The notes beneath the pieces were generated by a model. The model searched no databases. It was not told where the DNA came from and was given only the letters and a program-made list of their open reading frames with translations. Positions 17,651 through 27,122 of a stretch of 64,000 nucleotides of DNA are shown here, one piece after another. The stretch's first letter is position 1; each line of letters opens with the position of its first letter. The stretch covers positions 1 through 64,000 of the forward strand of contig JAUICK010000013.1 of the NCBI GenBank assembly GCA_030427865.1. Direction: 5' to 3'. The translations under genes and the position numbers were made by a program. Origin of the DNA: Bacteroidia bacterium (GTDB taxonomy: Bacteria; Bacteroidota; Bacteroidia; Flavobacteriales; Flavobacteriaceae).

Positions 17651-18115
17651 ATGTCTAAGTTTAGAAAAAAGAAAAAAGGAATGCCAGCAGTTAATACTGC
17701 AGCTTTACCAGACATCGTTTTTATGTTGTTATTTTTCTTTATGGTAACAACTACCATGAGAGAAACTGATTTAAAAATTGATGCACCAAGGTTACCCTCT
17801 GCAACAGAAGTTAAGAAATTGGAGCATAAAAGTCTGGTAAGTACTATCTATGTTGGTAAAGCTAAAGATCCAAAATACGGTAATAGTTACAACAGAATTC
17901 AATTAAATGATAAAATAGGTACTGCAGAAGACGTTCCTGCGTTTATTATAAACGCTAGGTCTAAAGTATCTGAAGCAGAAGTTCCGTTTATGACTACTTC
18001 TATTAAAGCAGATAAAGAATCAAGTGTTGGTACTATTACTGATATCAGATTAAAATTAAGAGACGTAAATGCTCTAAAAATTAGTTACTCAGCTTCTAAA
18101 GGAAGTGGAAATTAA
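17651..18115 (+). CDS. exbD: Biopolymer transport protein ExbD (second copy)
   Basis: A 154-residue ExbD with basic N-terminus (MSKFRKKKKG), one membrane helix at about 19-35 (LPDIVFMLLFFFMVTTTM) with the conserved Asp21, and a periplasmic domain ending in VNALKISYSASKG. It is shorter than the first copy and lacks the CxxC insert. The gap to the preceding exbD is 18 bases. A terminator follows, so it closes the operon. Confidence 0.9.
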   Translation: MSKFRKKKKGMPAVNTAALPDIVFMLLFFFMVTTTMRETDLKIDAPRLPSATEVKKLEHKSLVSTIYVGKAKDPKYGNSYNRIQLNDKIGTAEDVPAFIINARSKVSEAEVPFMTTSIKADKESSVGTITDIRLKLRDVNALKISYSASKGSGN

Positions 18116-18134
18116 TTAATTATACATAATAGTT

Positions 18135-18170
18135 AAAAAGGGGTAGTTCTGTAGAATTACCCTTTTTTTA
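18135..18170 (+). terminator. Terminator after the exbBD operon
   Basis: An imperfect stem of about 14 bp, AAAAAGGGGTAGTTC (18136-18150 region) against GAATTACCCTTTTT, is followed by further T. Confidence 0.8.
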
Positions 18171-18217
18171 TTTTAAAGAATTGAAATATTGTATATTTAT
18201 AATACGTTATTTTAAAA

Positions 18218-18892
18218 ATGAAACTTAGTCACTTAATATTTGTTTTTTTAAGCTTTAGCTTAACCTCTTTTGCCCAAAAAGATTCCCTCAGTATGGGAGA
18301 TCGATATGCAGAAGACCAAATTTATGCTTCAGTTTCTTATGCTCAATTTTATGATCAACCCAGTGTAATTTCTAAAAGCGAATTTTCTTATGCACTATCA
18401 GCAGGTTTTATTAAAGACTTCCTTCTAAATAAAAACGGAAGTTTTTCTTTTGCAGCTGGAATTGGATATGGATTTGATTTTTTTAACCACAAACTTAAAG
18501 TTGAAACCCAAAATAGCGTTACCTCTTTTAGTAGTGATGCATCAATTAATGGAAATGTTTTTAAATCTCATAATTTAGAATTTCCATTAGAATTGAGATG
18601 GAGAACCTCTAACGCAAAAAAATATAAATTTTGGAGAGTGTATGCAGGGATAAAATTTATATACAATATGTCTAATAAATTTGAGTTTAATGATGCTTCA
18701 AATACCTTTACATATTCTAACATTTCAGAATACAATAAGTTTCAGTATGGTTTAACCCTTTCTACAGGCTATGATAAGTTTAATATAAATGTATATTATG
18801 GTTTAACACCTCTTTTTAAAAATGCTACAATTGGTGGTGAGAACATTAATACCAAAGTTCTAAAATTTGGATTAATCTTTTATATTTTATAG
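18218..18892 (+). CDS. Outer-membrane beta-barrel protein, PorT-like
   Basis: A 224-residue protein with a signal peptide (residues 1-19, ending SFAQ) followed by alternating amphipathic strands typical of a small 8-stranded barrel. The pattern of FAAGIGYGFDFF, LEFPLELRWR, FWRVYAGIKFIYN and the C-terminal VLKFGLIFYIL resembles the PorT family; true PorT is a T9SS/gliding component. I do not claim it is PorT, since barrel proteins of this size are numerous. It stands alone after the exbD terminator and its end overlaps the convergent PAP2-like gene by 6 bases. Confidence 0.7.
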   Translation: MKLSHLIFVFLSFSLTSFAQKDSLSMGDRYAEDQIYASVSYAQFYDQPSVISKSEFSYALSAGFIKDFLLNKNGSFSFAAGIGYGFDFFNHKLKVETQNSVTSFSSDASINGNVFKSHNLEFPLELRWRTSNAKKYKFWRVYAGIKFIYNMSNKFEFNDASNTFTYSNISEYNKFQYGLTLSTGYDKFNINVYYGLTPLFKNATIGGENINTKVLKFGLIFYIL

Positions 18893-19486
18893 AAGATAAA
18901 AAATAATTATTGGGCAGAAAAAGCCAATCAAAAAACCTAGATACACTTCTTTAGGAGTGTGTGCTTTTAGGTGTAATCGAGCACTTGCAAGAAGTCCAGA
19001 GAGTAGTAGCGTAACAATTATTACTATAATAAAACTTTTGCTGTAAATTGTATGTAAAACAAAAAAGAAACCAGTAGAAATTCCTAAAGACAAAAGATGA
19101 ATACTTGTTTTTAATTTAAATGAAAATAATAAGTATATAAAAATAAGACCTAAAGTAGTTGCATAAAATAAGAGTCCTAAATCTCTCAAATTAGTAATTC
19201 CTTCAAGGGTGTTTCCTAATAAATAGAACAACACTATCATCATAGCAATAGGTATTTTTCTTTCTTTAATGCTTTCTGCTTTAAAACTTTTAATCATTTT
19301 AAACTTTTTAAATAGAATAAGAATTATAAGCGGAATAACGTAAGTAGTTACAAAAATTAGCCCCAAAACAGATAATCTTTGACTGCTGTTAAAACTACTG
19401 TTAACCAATAAAAAATAAATAAGAGTTCCAATTGTAGGTGTTACAATTGGATGCAGCATTATTGATATGAATTTATGAAATTTCAT
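18887..19486 (-). CDS. PAP2-like membrane protein
   Basis: A 199-residue protein with about six membrane segments. The C-terminal part has KTSIHLLSLG and SARLHLKAHTPKEVYLGFLIG, which match the second and third phosphatase blocks of PAP2-type enzymes (a His, then Arg-x(5)-His-x(3)-D/E). It may therefore hydrolyse a lipid phosphate, but the N-terminal K-x6-R-P block is not clear, so activity is uncertain. Its start overlaps the rpoN stop by one base, so it is translationally coupled to the sigma factor gene. Confidence 0.65.
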   Translation of the reverse strand: MKFHKFISIMLHPIVTPTIGTLIYFLLVNSSFNSSQRLSVLGLIFVTTYVIPLIILILFKKFKMIKSFKAESIKERKIPIAMMIVLFYLLGNTLEGITNLRDLGLLFYATTLGLIFIYLLFSFKLKTSIHLLSLGISTGFFFVLHTIYSKSFIIVIIVTLLLSGLLASARLHLKAHTPKEVYLGFLIGFFCPIIIFYLL

Positions 19487-20943
19487 TAAATTTCTTTTCG
19501 TAAACGAGCTACAGGTAGATCTAATTGTTCTCTATATTTAGCCACTGTTCTTCTTGCAATTGGGTATCCTTTTTCTTTTAAAATGCCTGCAAGTTTTTCA
19601 TCAGTTAGTGGTTTTTTCTTATTTTCTTCTGCAATTACAGTTTCTAAAATCTTTTTTATTTCTCTGGTAGAGACATCTTCTCCTTGATCATTTTTCATAG
19701 ATTCAGAAAAGAATTCTTTAATTAGTTTTGTGCCATAAGGTGTAGAAACATATTTGCTATTGGCAACTCTAGAAACCGTAGAAACATCCATGTTAATTTT
19801 GTCTGCAATATCTTTTAAAATCATAGGTTTTAATTTTCTTTCATCACCCGTTAAAAAATAATCATACTGATAGTGCATAATGGTATTCATTGTTATTAAA
19901 AGTGTTTGCTGACGCTGTTTAATTGCATCAATAAACCACTTTGCAGCATCTAATTTTTGTTTGATAAAAAACACAGCATCTTTTTGAGATTTGCTTTTTG
20001 TTTTAGATTCTTGATATCCTTTAAGCATATTGTTGTATTCTCTTGAAATGTGCAATTCTGGTGCGTTTCTTGAGTTTAGTGTCAAATCTAATTCGCCATC
20101 AATAATTTTAATAGAAAAATCTGGCACAATTTGTTCTGCAATTTTGTTGTTACCAGCGTAAGAGCTTCCAGGTTTTGGATTTAATTTAGAAATTTCTGTA
20201 TTAACTTCTTTTAATTCTTTTTCAGAAATATTAAATTTTTCAAGTAATTTGTTGTAATGTTTTTTTACAAAATGATCGAAAGCTTCTTCTAAAATAGTAA
20301 TTGCTAAACTTCTATATTTTGTTTTTTGTTTTCTTTTTAATTGAATAATTAGACATTCTTTTAAATCTCTTGCACCAACCCCAACAGGGTCTAAAGTATG
20401 TACTACTTTAGTTAAAATTTCGACTACTTTTTCTTCGGTAGTAAACACATTTGCTGTAAAAGCTAAATCATCAACCAAATCTAAAATTTCTCTTCTAATA
20501 TAGCCGCTATCATCAATACTGCCTACTAAAAATTCGGCAATAGCTCTTTCTTCATCATCTAAACTATAGGTATTTAATTGGTTTTTTAAAGATTGATGAA
20601 AGCTTGTTCCAGCAGCGTAAGGCATTGTTTTTTCTTCATCATCTGATGAATAATTATTGGCTTGTGTTTTATAACTTGGAACTTCATCATCGCTTAAATA
20701 CTCATCAATATTAATGTCTTCTGCTTCAATTTTTTCATTGCCAGTGTCATCATATTCATCATTCAAATCATCATCAAATGAGTCTGTTTCTTCTTTACCA
20801 GTATCTAAAGCAGGGTTTTCTTCAATTTCTTGTTTTAGACGTTCTTCAAAAGCTTGCGTAGGCAATTGAATTAACTTCATCAACTGAATTTGTTGAGGGG
20901 ATAATTTCTGTAAGAGTTTATATTGTAAACTTTGCTTTAACAT
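19486..20943 (-). CDS. rpoN: RNA polymerase sigma-54 factor
   Basis: A 485-residue sigma-54. Region I is the Gln/Leu-rich N-terminus (LKQSLQYKLLQKLSPQQIQLMKLIQLP), region II is a long acidic stretch at about 45-95 rich in Asp/Glu, the core-binding domain follows, and the RpoN box ARRTVAKYRE is at 463-472 close to the C-terminus. It directs transcription from -24/-12 promoters with enhancer-binding proteins, none of which is encoded in this window. It lies 24 bases after asnS on the same strand and is coupled to the PAP2-like gene. Confidence 0.96.
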   Translation of the reverse strand: MLKQSLQYKLLQKLSPQQIQLMKLIQLPTQAFEERLKQEIEENPALDTGKEETDSFDDDLNDEYDDTGNEKIEAEDINIDEYLSDDEVPSYKTQANNYSSDDEEKTMPYAAGTSFHQSLKNQLNTYSLDDEERAIAEFLVGSIDDSGYIRREILDLVDDLAFTANVFTTEEKVVEILTKVVHTLDPVGVGARDLKECLIIQLKRKQKTKYRSLAITILEEAFDHFVKKHYNKLLEKFNISEKELKEVNTEISKLNPKPGSSYAGNNKIAEQIVPDFSIKIIDGELDLTLNSRNAPELHISREYNNMLKGYQESKTKSKSQKDAVFFIKQKLDAAKWFIDAIKQRQQTLLITMNTIMHYQYDYFLTGDERKLKPMILKDIADKINMDVSTVSRVANSKYVSTPYGTKLIKEFFSESMKNDQGEDVSTREIKKILETVIAEENKKKPLTDEKLAGILKEKGYPIARRTVAKYREQLDLPVARLRKEI

Positions 20944-20967
20944 AGATTTAAATATACAAAAATTGGA

Positions 20968-22404
20968 TTAAAATTCAGCATTTTGAGGTGTTCTTGGAAA
21001 AGGAATTACATCTCTAATATTGCTCATTCCAGTAGCAAATTGCACTAACCTTTCAAAACCTAACCCAAAACCAGAATGCACTGCTGTTCCAAATTTTCGT
21101 AAATCTAAATACCACCACAATTCTTCTTCTGGTATGTCTAAAGCTTTCATTTTTTCTGCCAATACGTTATAACGTTCTTCTCTCTGAGAACCACCAACAA
21201 TTTCTCCAATTCCTGGAAATAGAACATCCATTGCTCTTACGGTTTTTCCATCGTCATTTAAACGCATGTAAAATGCTTTTATGTTTGCAGGATAATCAAA
21301 TAAAATTACAGGACATTTAAAGTGTTTTTCAACTAAAAAACGTTCGTGTTCAGATTGTAAATCAGCACCCCATTCGTTAATTGGAAATTGGAATTTTTTC
21401 TTTTTATTAGGTTTTGAATTTCTTAAAATATCAATGGCTTCAGTATACGTAACTCTTTTAAAGTTATTATCGACTACAAATTTTAGCTTTTCTAAGAGAC
21501 TCATTTCGCTTCTTTGTGCTTGTGGTTTGCTTTTTTCTTCTTGTGTTAAACGTTGGTCTAAGAAGGCTAAATCGTCTTTGCAATGCTCTAAAATATAATT
21601 TAAAACATATTTTATAAAATCCTCGGCTAAATCCATATTGCCATCTAAATCCATAAAAGCAACTTCTGGCTCAATCATCCAAAACTCAGCTAAATGACGC
21701 GTTGTGTTGGAGTTTTCTGCTCTAAATGTTGGTCCAAAAGTGTACGCTTTTCCTAAAGACATTGCAAAGGTTTCTGCTTCTAATTGTCCAGAAACGGTTA
21801 GGTTGGTTTCTTTACCAAAAAAGTCTTTAGAATAGTCTATTTTTCCATCTTCAGTTAGTGGAGCTTCATTGTCTTTAAAAGTAGTAACTCTAAACATTTC
21901 TCCTGCACCTTCTGCATCAGAGCCAGTAATTATTGGTGTATTTACGTAATTAAAATCTCTTTCTTGGAAGTATTGATGCACTGCAAAAGAAAGTTTAGAA
22001 CGAACACGCATTACAGCACTAAATGTATTGGTTCGCATACGTAAATGTGCATTTTCTCTTAAAAACTCAAAACTATGTTTTTTAGGTTGAATAGGATATT
22101 CATCTGGATTAGAGTCTCCTAAAATTTCAATTTCAGTTACTTGAACTTCTACAGACTGTCCTCTACCTTGACTTTCGACAATAGTTCCTTTCACAGAAAT
22201 TGCTGCACCAGTGTTTATTCTTTTAATTGTTTCATCAGAAGTGTTTTCAAAATCGATAACACATTGTATGTTTTTAATAGTAGAACCGTCATTTAAAGCA
22301 ATAAATCTGTTGCTTCTAAACGTTCTTACCCATCCTTTTAAAATTACTTCTTGTAATATTAATGCTTCATTTTTTAAAATTTCTGCAACGTTTGTCTTCA
22401 TCAT
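20968..22404 (-). CDS. asnS: Asparaginyl-tRNA synthetase
   Basis: A 478-residue class IIb aminoacyl-tRNA synthetase that charges tRNA-Asn. The N-terminal OB-fold binds the anticodon ([22 protein letters not shown]), motif 2 is [21 protein letters not shown] at about 225-247, and motif 3 is [15 protein letters not shown] near 447-461. Length is normal for bacterial AsnRS. A presence of both AsnRS and cytoplasmic asparaginase in one region is coincidental as far as can be seen. Either of two adjacent ATG codons may be the start. Confidence 0.96.
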   Translation of the reverse strand: MMKTNVAEILKNEALILQEVILKGWVRTFRSNRFIALNDGSTIKNIQCVIDFENTSDETIKRINTGAAISVKGTIVESQGRGQSVEVQVTEIEILGDSNPDEYPIQPKKHSFEFLRENAHLRMRTNTFSAVMRVRSKLSFAVHQYFQERDFNYVNTPIITGSDAEGAGEMFRVTTFKDNEAPLTEDGKIDYSKDFFGKETNLTVSGQLEAETFAMSLGKAYTFGPTFRAENSNTTRHLAEFWMIEPEVAFMDLDGNMDLAEDFIKYVLNYILEHCKDDLAFLDQRLTQEEKSKPQAQRSEMSLLEKLKFVVDNNFKRVTYTEAIDILRNSKPNKKKKFQFPINEWGADLQSEHERFLVEKHFKCPVILFDYPANIKAFYMRLNDDGKTVRAMDVLFPGIGEIVGGSQREERYNVLAEKMKALDIPEEELWWYLDLRKFGTAVHSGFGLGFERLVQFATGMSNIRDVIPFPRTPQNAEF

Positions 22405-22506
22405 TTTTATAAATATTTTCGATATAAATCTATAGAATTAAAAAAGTAAAGATACTTTTTTGTTATAAGATGAGCAATGATAGAATTGTCAATAAAAAGA
22501 TAAAAT

Positions 22507-24882
22507 TTACTCTTCTTTTTTTTCTTCTTCTGGAGGTATAATTCTCATTGCAGGTTCTTTAAATACTTTTTTGTTTGCGATTTTCTTTTCGAAAGATAAC
22601 AATAAAGAAGGAAGCAATAATAAGTTAGAAACCATTGCTAAAAGAAGTGTTATAGAAACTAAGCCACCCAAAGCAATTGTACCTCCAAAGCTTGATAAAG
22701 TAAAGGTTAAAAAGCCGAAAAATAGCACAATAGAAGTGTAAAACATGCTTACTCCTGTTTCTCTTAATGCTGCATAGACAGAAGGTTTTATTCGCCATTT
22801 ATTCGCCATTAATTCTTGTCTGTATTTTGCTAAAAAATGTATAGTATCATCTACAGAAATACCAAAAGCAATACTAAAAACTAAAATGGTAGAGGGTTTT
22901 ATTGGAATATTAAAAAAGCCCATTAAACCAGCTGTTATTAGTAGAGGTAATATATTTGGTATGAGTGATATAAAAATCATTTGAGGTGATCTAAACATCC
23001 ACGCCATAAAAATGGCGATTAATAGAATAGCTAAAGATAAAGAGATGACTAAATTTTTAATTAAATAATTCGTTCCTTTAATAAAAACCAATGCTTTACC
23101 TGTTAGTGAAACTTTATATTTATCTGATGGAAATTCTTTGGCAATCACGGTTTTTAGTCGTTCTTGAATTTGGTCCATTTTATCGGTTCCAATATCTTTC
23201 ATAAAGGTGGTTATTCTTGCATAACGCCCAGTAGAATCTACAAAGTTTTTCAGCATTCCAGCATCACTATTAGAGTTTTTGGTATATGCAAAAATGTAAC
23301 TTTGCTCTTGCCCAGTTGGTAGTTGATAATACTTAGGGTTTCCTCTGTAATAAGCTTGTTTAGAGTATTTTACTAAGTTTGTAACAGATACTGGTTTAGA
23401 AAGTTCTGGAAAAGATTCTATGGTTTCATTTAACTCTTCCATCTTTTTTAAAGTAGAAAGTTTCATGACTCCTTTTTCTTTTTTGGTGTCAATTAAGATT
23501 TCTAAAGGCATAATGCCACCAAACTCATGCTCAAAGAATTTTATATCTTCGTAGAAGCTTTTGCTTTTGGGCATATCTTCTATTAAACTTCCAGAGACTT
23601 TAATTTGATACACACCAATAATTCCGGCAATAATAACAATTACTGTTGCAAAATAAATGCTAATTCTATGGTTTCTTACCATTCTTTCCATCCAATCTAC
23701 CACATTTTCAATCCATCTTTTTTCAAGGTGATTTAAATGCTTTTTCTTAGGAAGAGGCATAAAACTGTAGATAATTGGAATAATTAATAGCGCTAAAATA
23801 AAAATACTGATAATGTTTACAGAAGCTAAAATTCCGAATTCACGGAGTAAATTACTTTTTACAAATACAAAGGTTGCAAAACCAGACGCAGTTGTAATAT
23901 TAGTCATTAAAGTTGCATTTCCAATCTTAGAAATAACTCTTTGTAATGCTTTGGCTTGTTGTCCGTGTTTTTTAATTTCTTGTTGATATTTATTAATCAA
24001 AAAAACAGCATTTGGAACCCCAATTACAATAATTAAAGGCGGAATTAAAGCTGATAAAACAGTTATTTCATATCGAAACAAACCTATAAAACCAAAAGCC
24101 CATGTTACTCCAATCATTACTACAAGGAGTGTAATAAAAGTGGCTCTGTAAGATCTAAAAAAGAAGAAGAAAATTAGCGCAGTAATTAGTAAAGCACCAA
24201 TTACAAAAGTACCGATTTCGTCTTGAATATTTTGAGCATTTAGCGTTCGTATATACGGCATTCCAGAAACACGAACATTTAAATTATTTTCTTTTTCGAA
24301 GTTTTCTATTATTGGAATTAATGTATTAAAAATAAAATCTCTACGAACAGGAGTATTTATAATTTCTTTTTTAATATAAATTGCTGTTTGAAGTGTTCCT
24401 GTTTTTTTATTGAAGAGTAAATTATCATAAAAAGGGAGTTTTTCAAAAAGCTGTTTTTTAATATTTAAGACCTCTTTAGAAGTGGTTGGGTCTTTATCGT
24501 ATAAGGGTTCTAAAACAAATTTCCTTCTCTTTCTATCTGCTTTTAATTTTTGAACATCAGCAATAGAGAGCGTAAAATCAATTTCATTTAAACTATCAAA
24601 TTTCTGAACTAGATTGTTCCAAGCATTAAATTTTTTAGGAGTAAAAACTGTAGAATCTTTTACTCCAAGGATTACTAAATTGCCTTCTTCTCCAAAAATT
24701 TTTAAAAACTGATTGTATTGTAGATTCGCTTCATGATCTTCTGGTAAAAGATTTGCTTCTGTATATGAGAACTTCATATATTTCATTTGCGAAGCTAATA
24801 AGCCAGTTATAATGGCAATACCTAATAAAACCAAATAACGGTTTCTTAAGATAATACCAGCAGCTTTTGTCCAGAAATTCAT
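22507..24882 (-). CDS. RND-superfamily exporter, MMPL type
   Basis: A 791-residue membrane protein with two repeats, each with one leading membrane helix, a periplasmic loop and a five-helix bundle (about 12 helices). The second bundle contains STILVFSIAFGISVDDTIHFLAKYRQE, the characteristic MMPL segment with paired acidic residues in the membrane; the first has PPLIIVIGVPNAVFLINKYQQE. Such proteins export hydrophobic molecules or hopanoid-type lipids. The C-terminus is a charged cytoplasmic tail (PPEEEKKEE). No adaptor or outer-membrane partner is beside it, unlike the efflux operon at 36.8-43.6 kb. Confidence 0.88.
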   Translation of the reverse strand: MNFWTKAAGIILRNRYLVLLGIAIITGLLASQMKYMKFSYTEANLLPEDHEANLQYNQFLKIFGEEGNLVILGVKDSTVFTPKKFNAWNNLVQKFDSLNEIDFTLSIADVQKLKADRKRRKFVLEPLYDKDPTTSKEVLNIKKQLFEKLPFYDNLLFNKKTGTLQTAIYIKKEIINTPVRRDFIFNTLIPIIENFEKENNLNVRVSGMPYIRTLNAQNIQDEIGTFVIGALLITALIFFFFFRSYRATFITLLVVMIGVTWAFGFIGLFRYEITVLSALIPPLIIVIGVPNAVFLINKYQQEIKKHGQQAKALQRVISKIGNATLMTNITTASGFATFVFVKSNLLREFGILASVNIISIFILALLIIPIIYSFMPLPKKKHLNHLEKRWIENVVDWMERMVRNHRISIYFATVIVIIAGIIGVYQIKVSGSLIEDMPKSKSFYEDIKFFEHEFGGIMPLEILIDTKKEKGVMKLSTLKKMEELNETIESFPELSKPVSVTNLVKYSKQAYYRGNPKYYQLPTGQEQSYIFAYTKNSNSDAGMLKNFVDSTGRYARITTFMKDIGTDKMDQIQERLKTVIAKEFPSDKYKVSLTGKALVFIKGTNYLIKNLVISLSLAILLIAIFMAWMFRSPQMIFISLIPNILPLLITAGLMGFFNIPIKPSTILVFSIAFGISVDDTIHFLAKYRQELMANKWRIKPSVYAALRETGVSMFYTSIVLFFGFLTFTLSSFGGTIALGGLVSITLLLAMVSNLLLLPSLLLSFEKKIANKKVFKEPAMRIIPPEEEKKEE

Positions 24883-24929
24883 TCAGAAAAATTTACACAA
24901 AGGTAAGTTAAATCGAGTTTAATTTTAAA

Positions 24930-24968
24930 AGAAAAGAGTGTTTGCAAAACACTCTTTTCTTTTTTTTT
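24930..24968. terminator. Strong hairpin terminator after frr
   Basis: A perfect 14-bp stem, AGAAAAGAGTGTTT (24930-24943) with AAACACTCTTTTCT (24947-24960) and a 3-base loop. It serves frr on the minus strand, where TTTTAAAATT follows; the plus-strand side also has a T8 run. Confidence 0.85.
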
Positions 24969-24981
24969 ATTTTAATAAAGG

Positions 24982-25536
24982 TTAAATAGTTAAAATTTCT
25001 GTTTCTTTAGTAGCTAATTTTTCATCAATTCGTTTTATGTAAAGATCTGTTAAATCTTGAACATCAGCTTCAGTATTTTTCTTTAAATCATCAGAAACAT
25101 CTAGTTTTTTGATATCGTTATTTGCTTCTTTACGTGCATTTCTTACTCCAACTTTAGCATCTTCAGCTTCAGCTTTTGCTTGTTTTGCTAAATTTTTTCT
25201 ACGTTCTTCAGTTAATGGAGGAACGTTAATCATAATCACATCACCATTATTCATAGGGTTAAAGCCTAAATTTGCTATTTGAATTGCTTTTTCGATTTCT
25301 TGTAACATATTTTTTTCCCAAGGCTGTATGCTTAGCGTTCTTGCATCTGGGGTATTTACATTAGCAACCTGACTTAATGGTGTTTGAGAGCCATAATAAT
25401 CTACCATTACAGTACTTAACATTGCAGGAGTTGCTTTACCTGCTCTAATTGTTTTTAACTCTTTTTCTAAATGAGCTATGGCTTTGTTCATAGCTTCTTT
25501 GGCAGTATCTAAAATAAATTCAATTTCTTCGTTCAT
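24982..25536 (-). CDS. frr: Ribosome recycling factor
   Basis: A 184-residue ribosome recycling factor, which with EF-G splits the post-termination ribosome. Hallmarks are LEKELKTIRAGKATPAMLSTVMVDYYGSQTPL near the N-terminus, LSIQPWEKNMLQEIEKAI in the middle, and VPPLTEERRKNLAKQAKAEAEDAKVGVRNARKEAN in the long helical arm. It is 27 bases downstream of pyrH and cotranscribed with it. Confidence 0.98.
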   Translation of the reverse strand: MNEEIEFILDTAKEAMNKAIAHLEKELKTIRAGKATPAMLSTVMVDYYGSQTPLSQVANVNTPDARTLSIQPWEKNMLQEIEKAIQIANLGFNPMNNGDVIMINVPPLTEERRKNLAKQAKAEAEDAKVGVRNARKEANNDIKKLDVSDDLKKNTEADVQDLTDLYIKRIDEKLATKETEILTI

Positions 25537-25563
25537 CTTTAGTAAATTTTAAAAAGATTCTAA

Positions 25564-26274
25564 TTATTGAGTATCAACAACAGTACCAATTTTTTCTCCT
25601 GAAAGTAATTTTAATAAGTTTCCTGGTGTATTCATATCAAAAACGATAATTGGTAGTTTGTTTTCTTCGCTTAATGTAAATGCTGTCATATCCATTACTT
25701 TTAAGCCTTTTTCGATAACATCTTTAAAAGTAATTTTTTCAAACTTTATGGCATCTTTATTTTTTTCTGGGTCAGATGAATAGATTCCATCTACTCTTGT
25801 TCCTTTTAAAATAGCATCAGCATTTACTTCTATAGCTCTTAAAACGGCGGCAGTATCTGTAGTAAAATAAGGGTTTCCTGTTCCTGCACCAAAAATAACT
25901 ACTCTTCCTTTTTCTAAATGTCTGTTTGCTTTTCTTTTAATGTAGGGCTCTGCAACTTCTTTAATTTCTAAGGCAGTTTGTAGTCTTGTGTGTACATTTT
26001 CATCTTCTAAAGCACTTTGTAGAGCTAAACCATTAATACAAGTAGCTAACATTCCCATGTGATCTCCTTGAACACGATCCATACCGTTAGCAGCTCCAGC
26101 TACTCCTCTAAAAATATTTCCACCACCAATAACAATGGCTACTTCTATACCTTTTTCTACAACTTGTTTAATTTCTTTAGCGTATTCTGAAAGACGTTTA
26201 GGGTCAATTCCGTATTGTCTACCTCCCATTAAAGCCTCTCCACTTAATTTTAAAAGAACTCTTTTGTATTGCAT
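25564..26274 (-). CDS. pyrH: UMP kinase
   Basis: A 236-residue bacterial UMP kinase of the amino-acid-kinase fold, making UDP in pyrimidine synthesis. It shows [10 protein letters not shown] at 9-18, [10 protein letters not shown] near 49-58, the [16 protein letters not shown] segment and [19 protein letters not shown], with DGIYSSDP at about 165-172. Length is normal. In many bacteria it follows tsf directly; here a lipoprotein gene with its own terminator lies between them. Confidence 0.98.
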   Translation of the reverse strand: MQYKRVLLKLSGEALMGGRQYGIDPKRLSEYAKEIKQVVEKGIEVAIVIGGGNIFRGVAGAANGMDRVQGDHMGMLATCINGLALQSALEDENVHTRLQTALEIKEVAEPYIKRKANRHLEKGRVVIFGAGTGNPYFTTDTAAVLRAIEVNADAILKGTRVDGIYSSDPEKNKDAIKFEKITFKDVIEKGLKVMDMTAFTLSEENKLPIIVFDMNTPGNLLKLLSGEKIGTVVDTQ

Positions 26275-26338
26275 AGTCTATTTTGATATAGTTGTGCAAA
26301 ATTACCATTTTTTTTTGAGTTTCTTTTTTTTGATGCAT

Positions 26339-26368
26339 AAAAAAACCTCGCAATTTGCGAGGTTTTTT
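26339..26368 (-). terminator. Terminator after the cysteine-rich lipoprotein gene
   Basis: The palindrome CCTCGCAATTTGCGAGG (26346-26362) is flanked by A and T runs. It stops transcription arriving from the lipoprotein gene ahead of pyrH. It is the reverse complement of the terminator at 27078-27103. Confidence 0.85.
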
Positions 26369-26395
26369 ATGTTCCATTTAAATTTTACCAAAATC

Positions 26396-26922
26396 TTAAA
26401 TAAATACTTGATTAGATGTAGTTCTGTGGCAATCTCTTAAATCAGGTTCACAAAGAGTACAGTAATCACCATCAGGAATACAACCACAACAACTAGCACA
26501 TGAAGTAGTAGTGCATACAGTTTTTCCATATACAACTATCGTTGTTTTAGAACTAATTTTTAAGTTATAATTTTCAGGATTGGCATTTAATAGAGCTATT
26601 GTTGAAGCAGATTCATCTGAATTATGAAATCTAATATAATTTTTATTGTTAATATTTAATAGTTTAACGGAAACAGCTTTTTTCCAATATTCATTTCTTT
26701 TGAATACTTATTAAAAGAAGCTATGAGCTTCTCATCTTTGATGTCTATTTTTACTTCACCATTTTCTTGATGACCTATTGCGACACCAATAAATATATCT
26801 TCAGAATAGTTATCTATTATGATTTGTTGAATTTCAGTAGAATTATTTTCGCTGTTTTCACAGGAAAATAAGATTAAAGACAGAATTGAAATTATTTTTA
26901 GATTTTTAATAATTTTTTTCAT
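26396..26922 (-). CDS. Cysteine-rich lipoprotein in two frames joined at an A_AAA_AAG site
   Basis: From ATG at 26922 the first frame gives an 88-residue lipoprotein: signal MKKIIKNLKIISILSLILFS, lipobox Cys21, then an acidic region, ending at 26656. A second frame, with no usable start codon of its own, continues without stop for 93 codons to TAA at 26396-26398. It encodes AVSVKLLNINNKNYIRF... and a tail with eight Cys around SCASCCGC and DYCTLC. The frames join exactly by a -1 shift at A_AAA_AAG (26683-26677), after Lys82, giving a 175-residue product. Either the A6 tract has lost one A (broken gene or sequence error) or ribosomes slip. No strong downstream hairpin is visible. No family is recognised. 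It interrupts the tsf-pyrH order. Confidence 0.6.
26677..26683 (-). other. Slippery heptamer A_AAA_AAG at the frame junction
   Basis: On the minus strand the codons GGA AAA AAG place the heptamer in exactly the phase used by bacterial -1 frameshift signals such as that of dnaX. The zero frame ends six codons later, and the -1 frame is the long cysteine-rich one. Stimulators are weak: there is no purine-rich Shine-Dalgarno-like block at the usual distance and only a 5-bp AT stem downstream. Confidence 0.45.
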
Positions 26923-27077
26923 TTTATATAGCTTTTTTATTATTAGTCAAATCTAATAAAAAAAAAGATATAACAAAATTAAATGTCTGTTGCTTAAGAG
27001 GTTAAAAAATCTCACTCTTTTTAGAATGAGGTTTAGGAATTTTTTACTGTGATAATGTTCTACGCTTTTAATAAAAC

Positions 27078-27103
27078 AAAAAACCTCGCAAATTGCGAGG
27101 TTT
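27078..27103 (-). terminator. Terminator after tsf
   Basis: The palindrome CCTCGCAAATTGCGAGG (27084-27100) with an A run before and a short T run after. It lies 20 bases beyond the tsf stop and is an inverted copy of the hairpin at 26339-26368, matching over about 26 bases. Confidence 0.8.
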
Positions 27104-27122
27104 CTATTATAATTTTAAAAGA

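Noticed and set aside
20968..20980. asnS and ansA as an asparagine-control module
   Set aside because: They are on opposite strands, 5 kb apart, with unrelated genes between.
26135..26440. A plus-strand frame across the 5' end of pyrH and the terminator
   Set aside because: It spans a terminator palindrome and opposes both pyrH and the Cys-rich lipoprotein frame.
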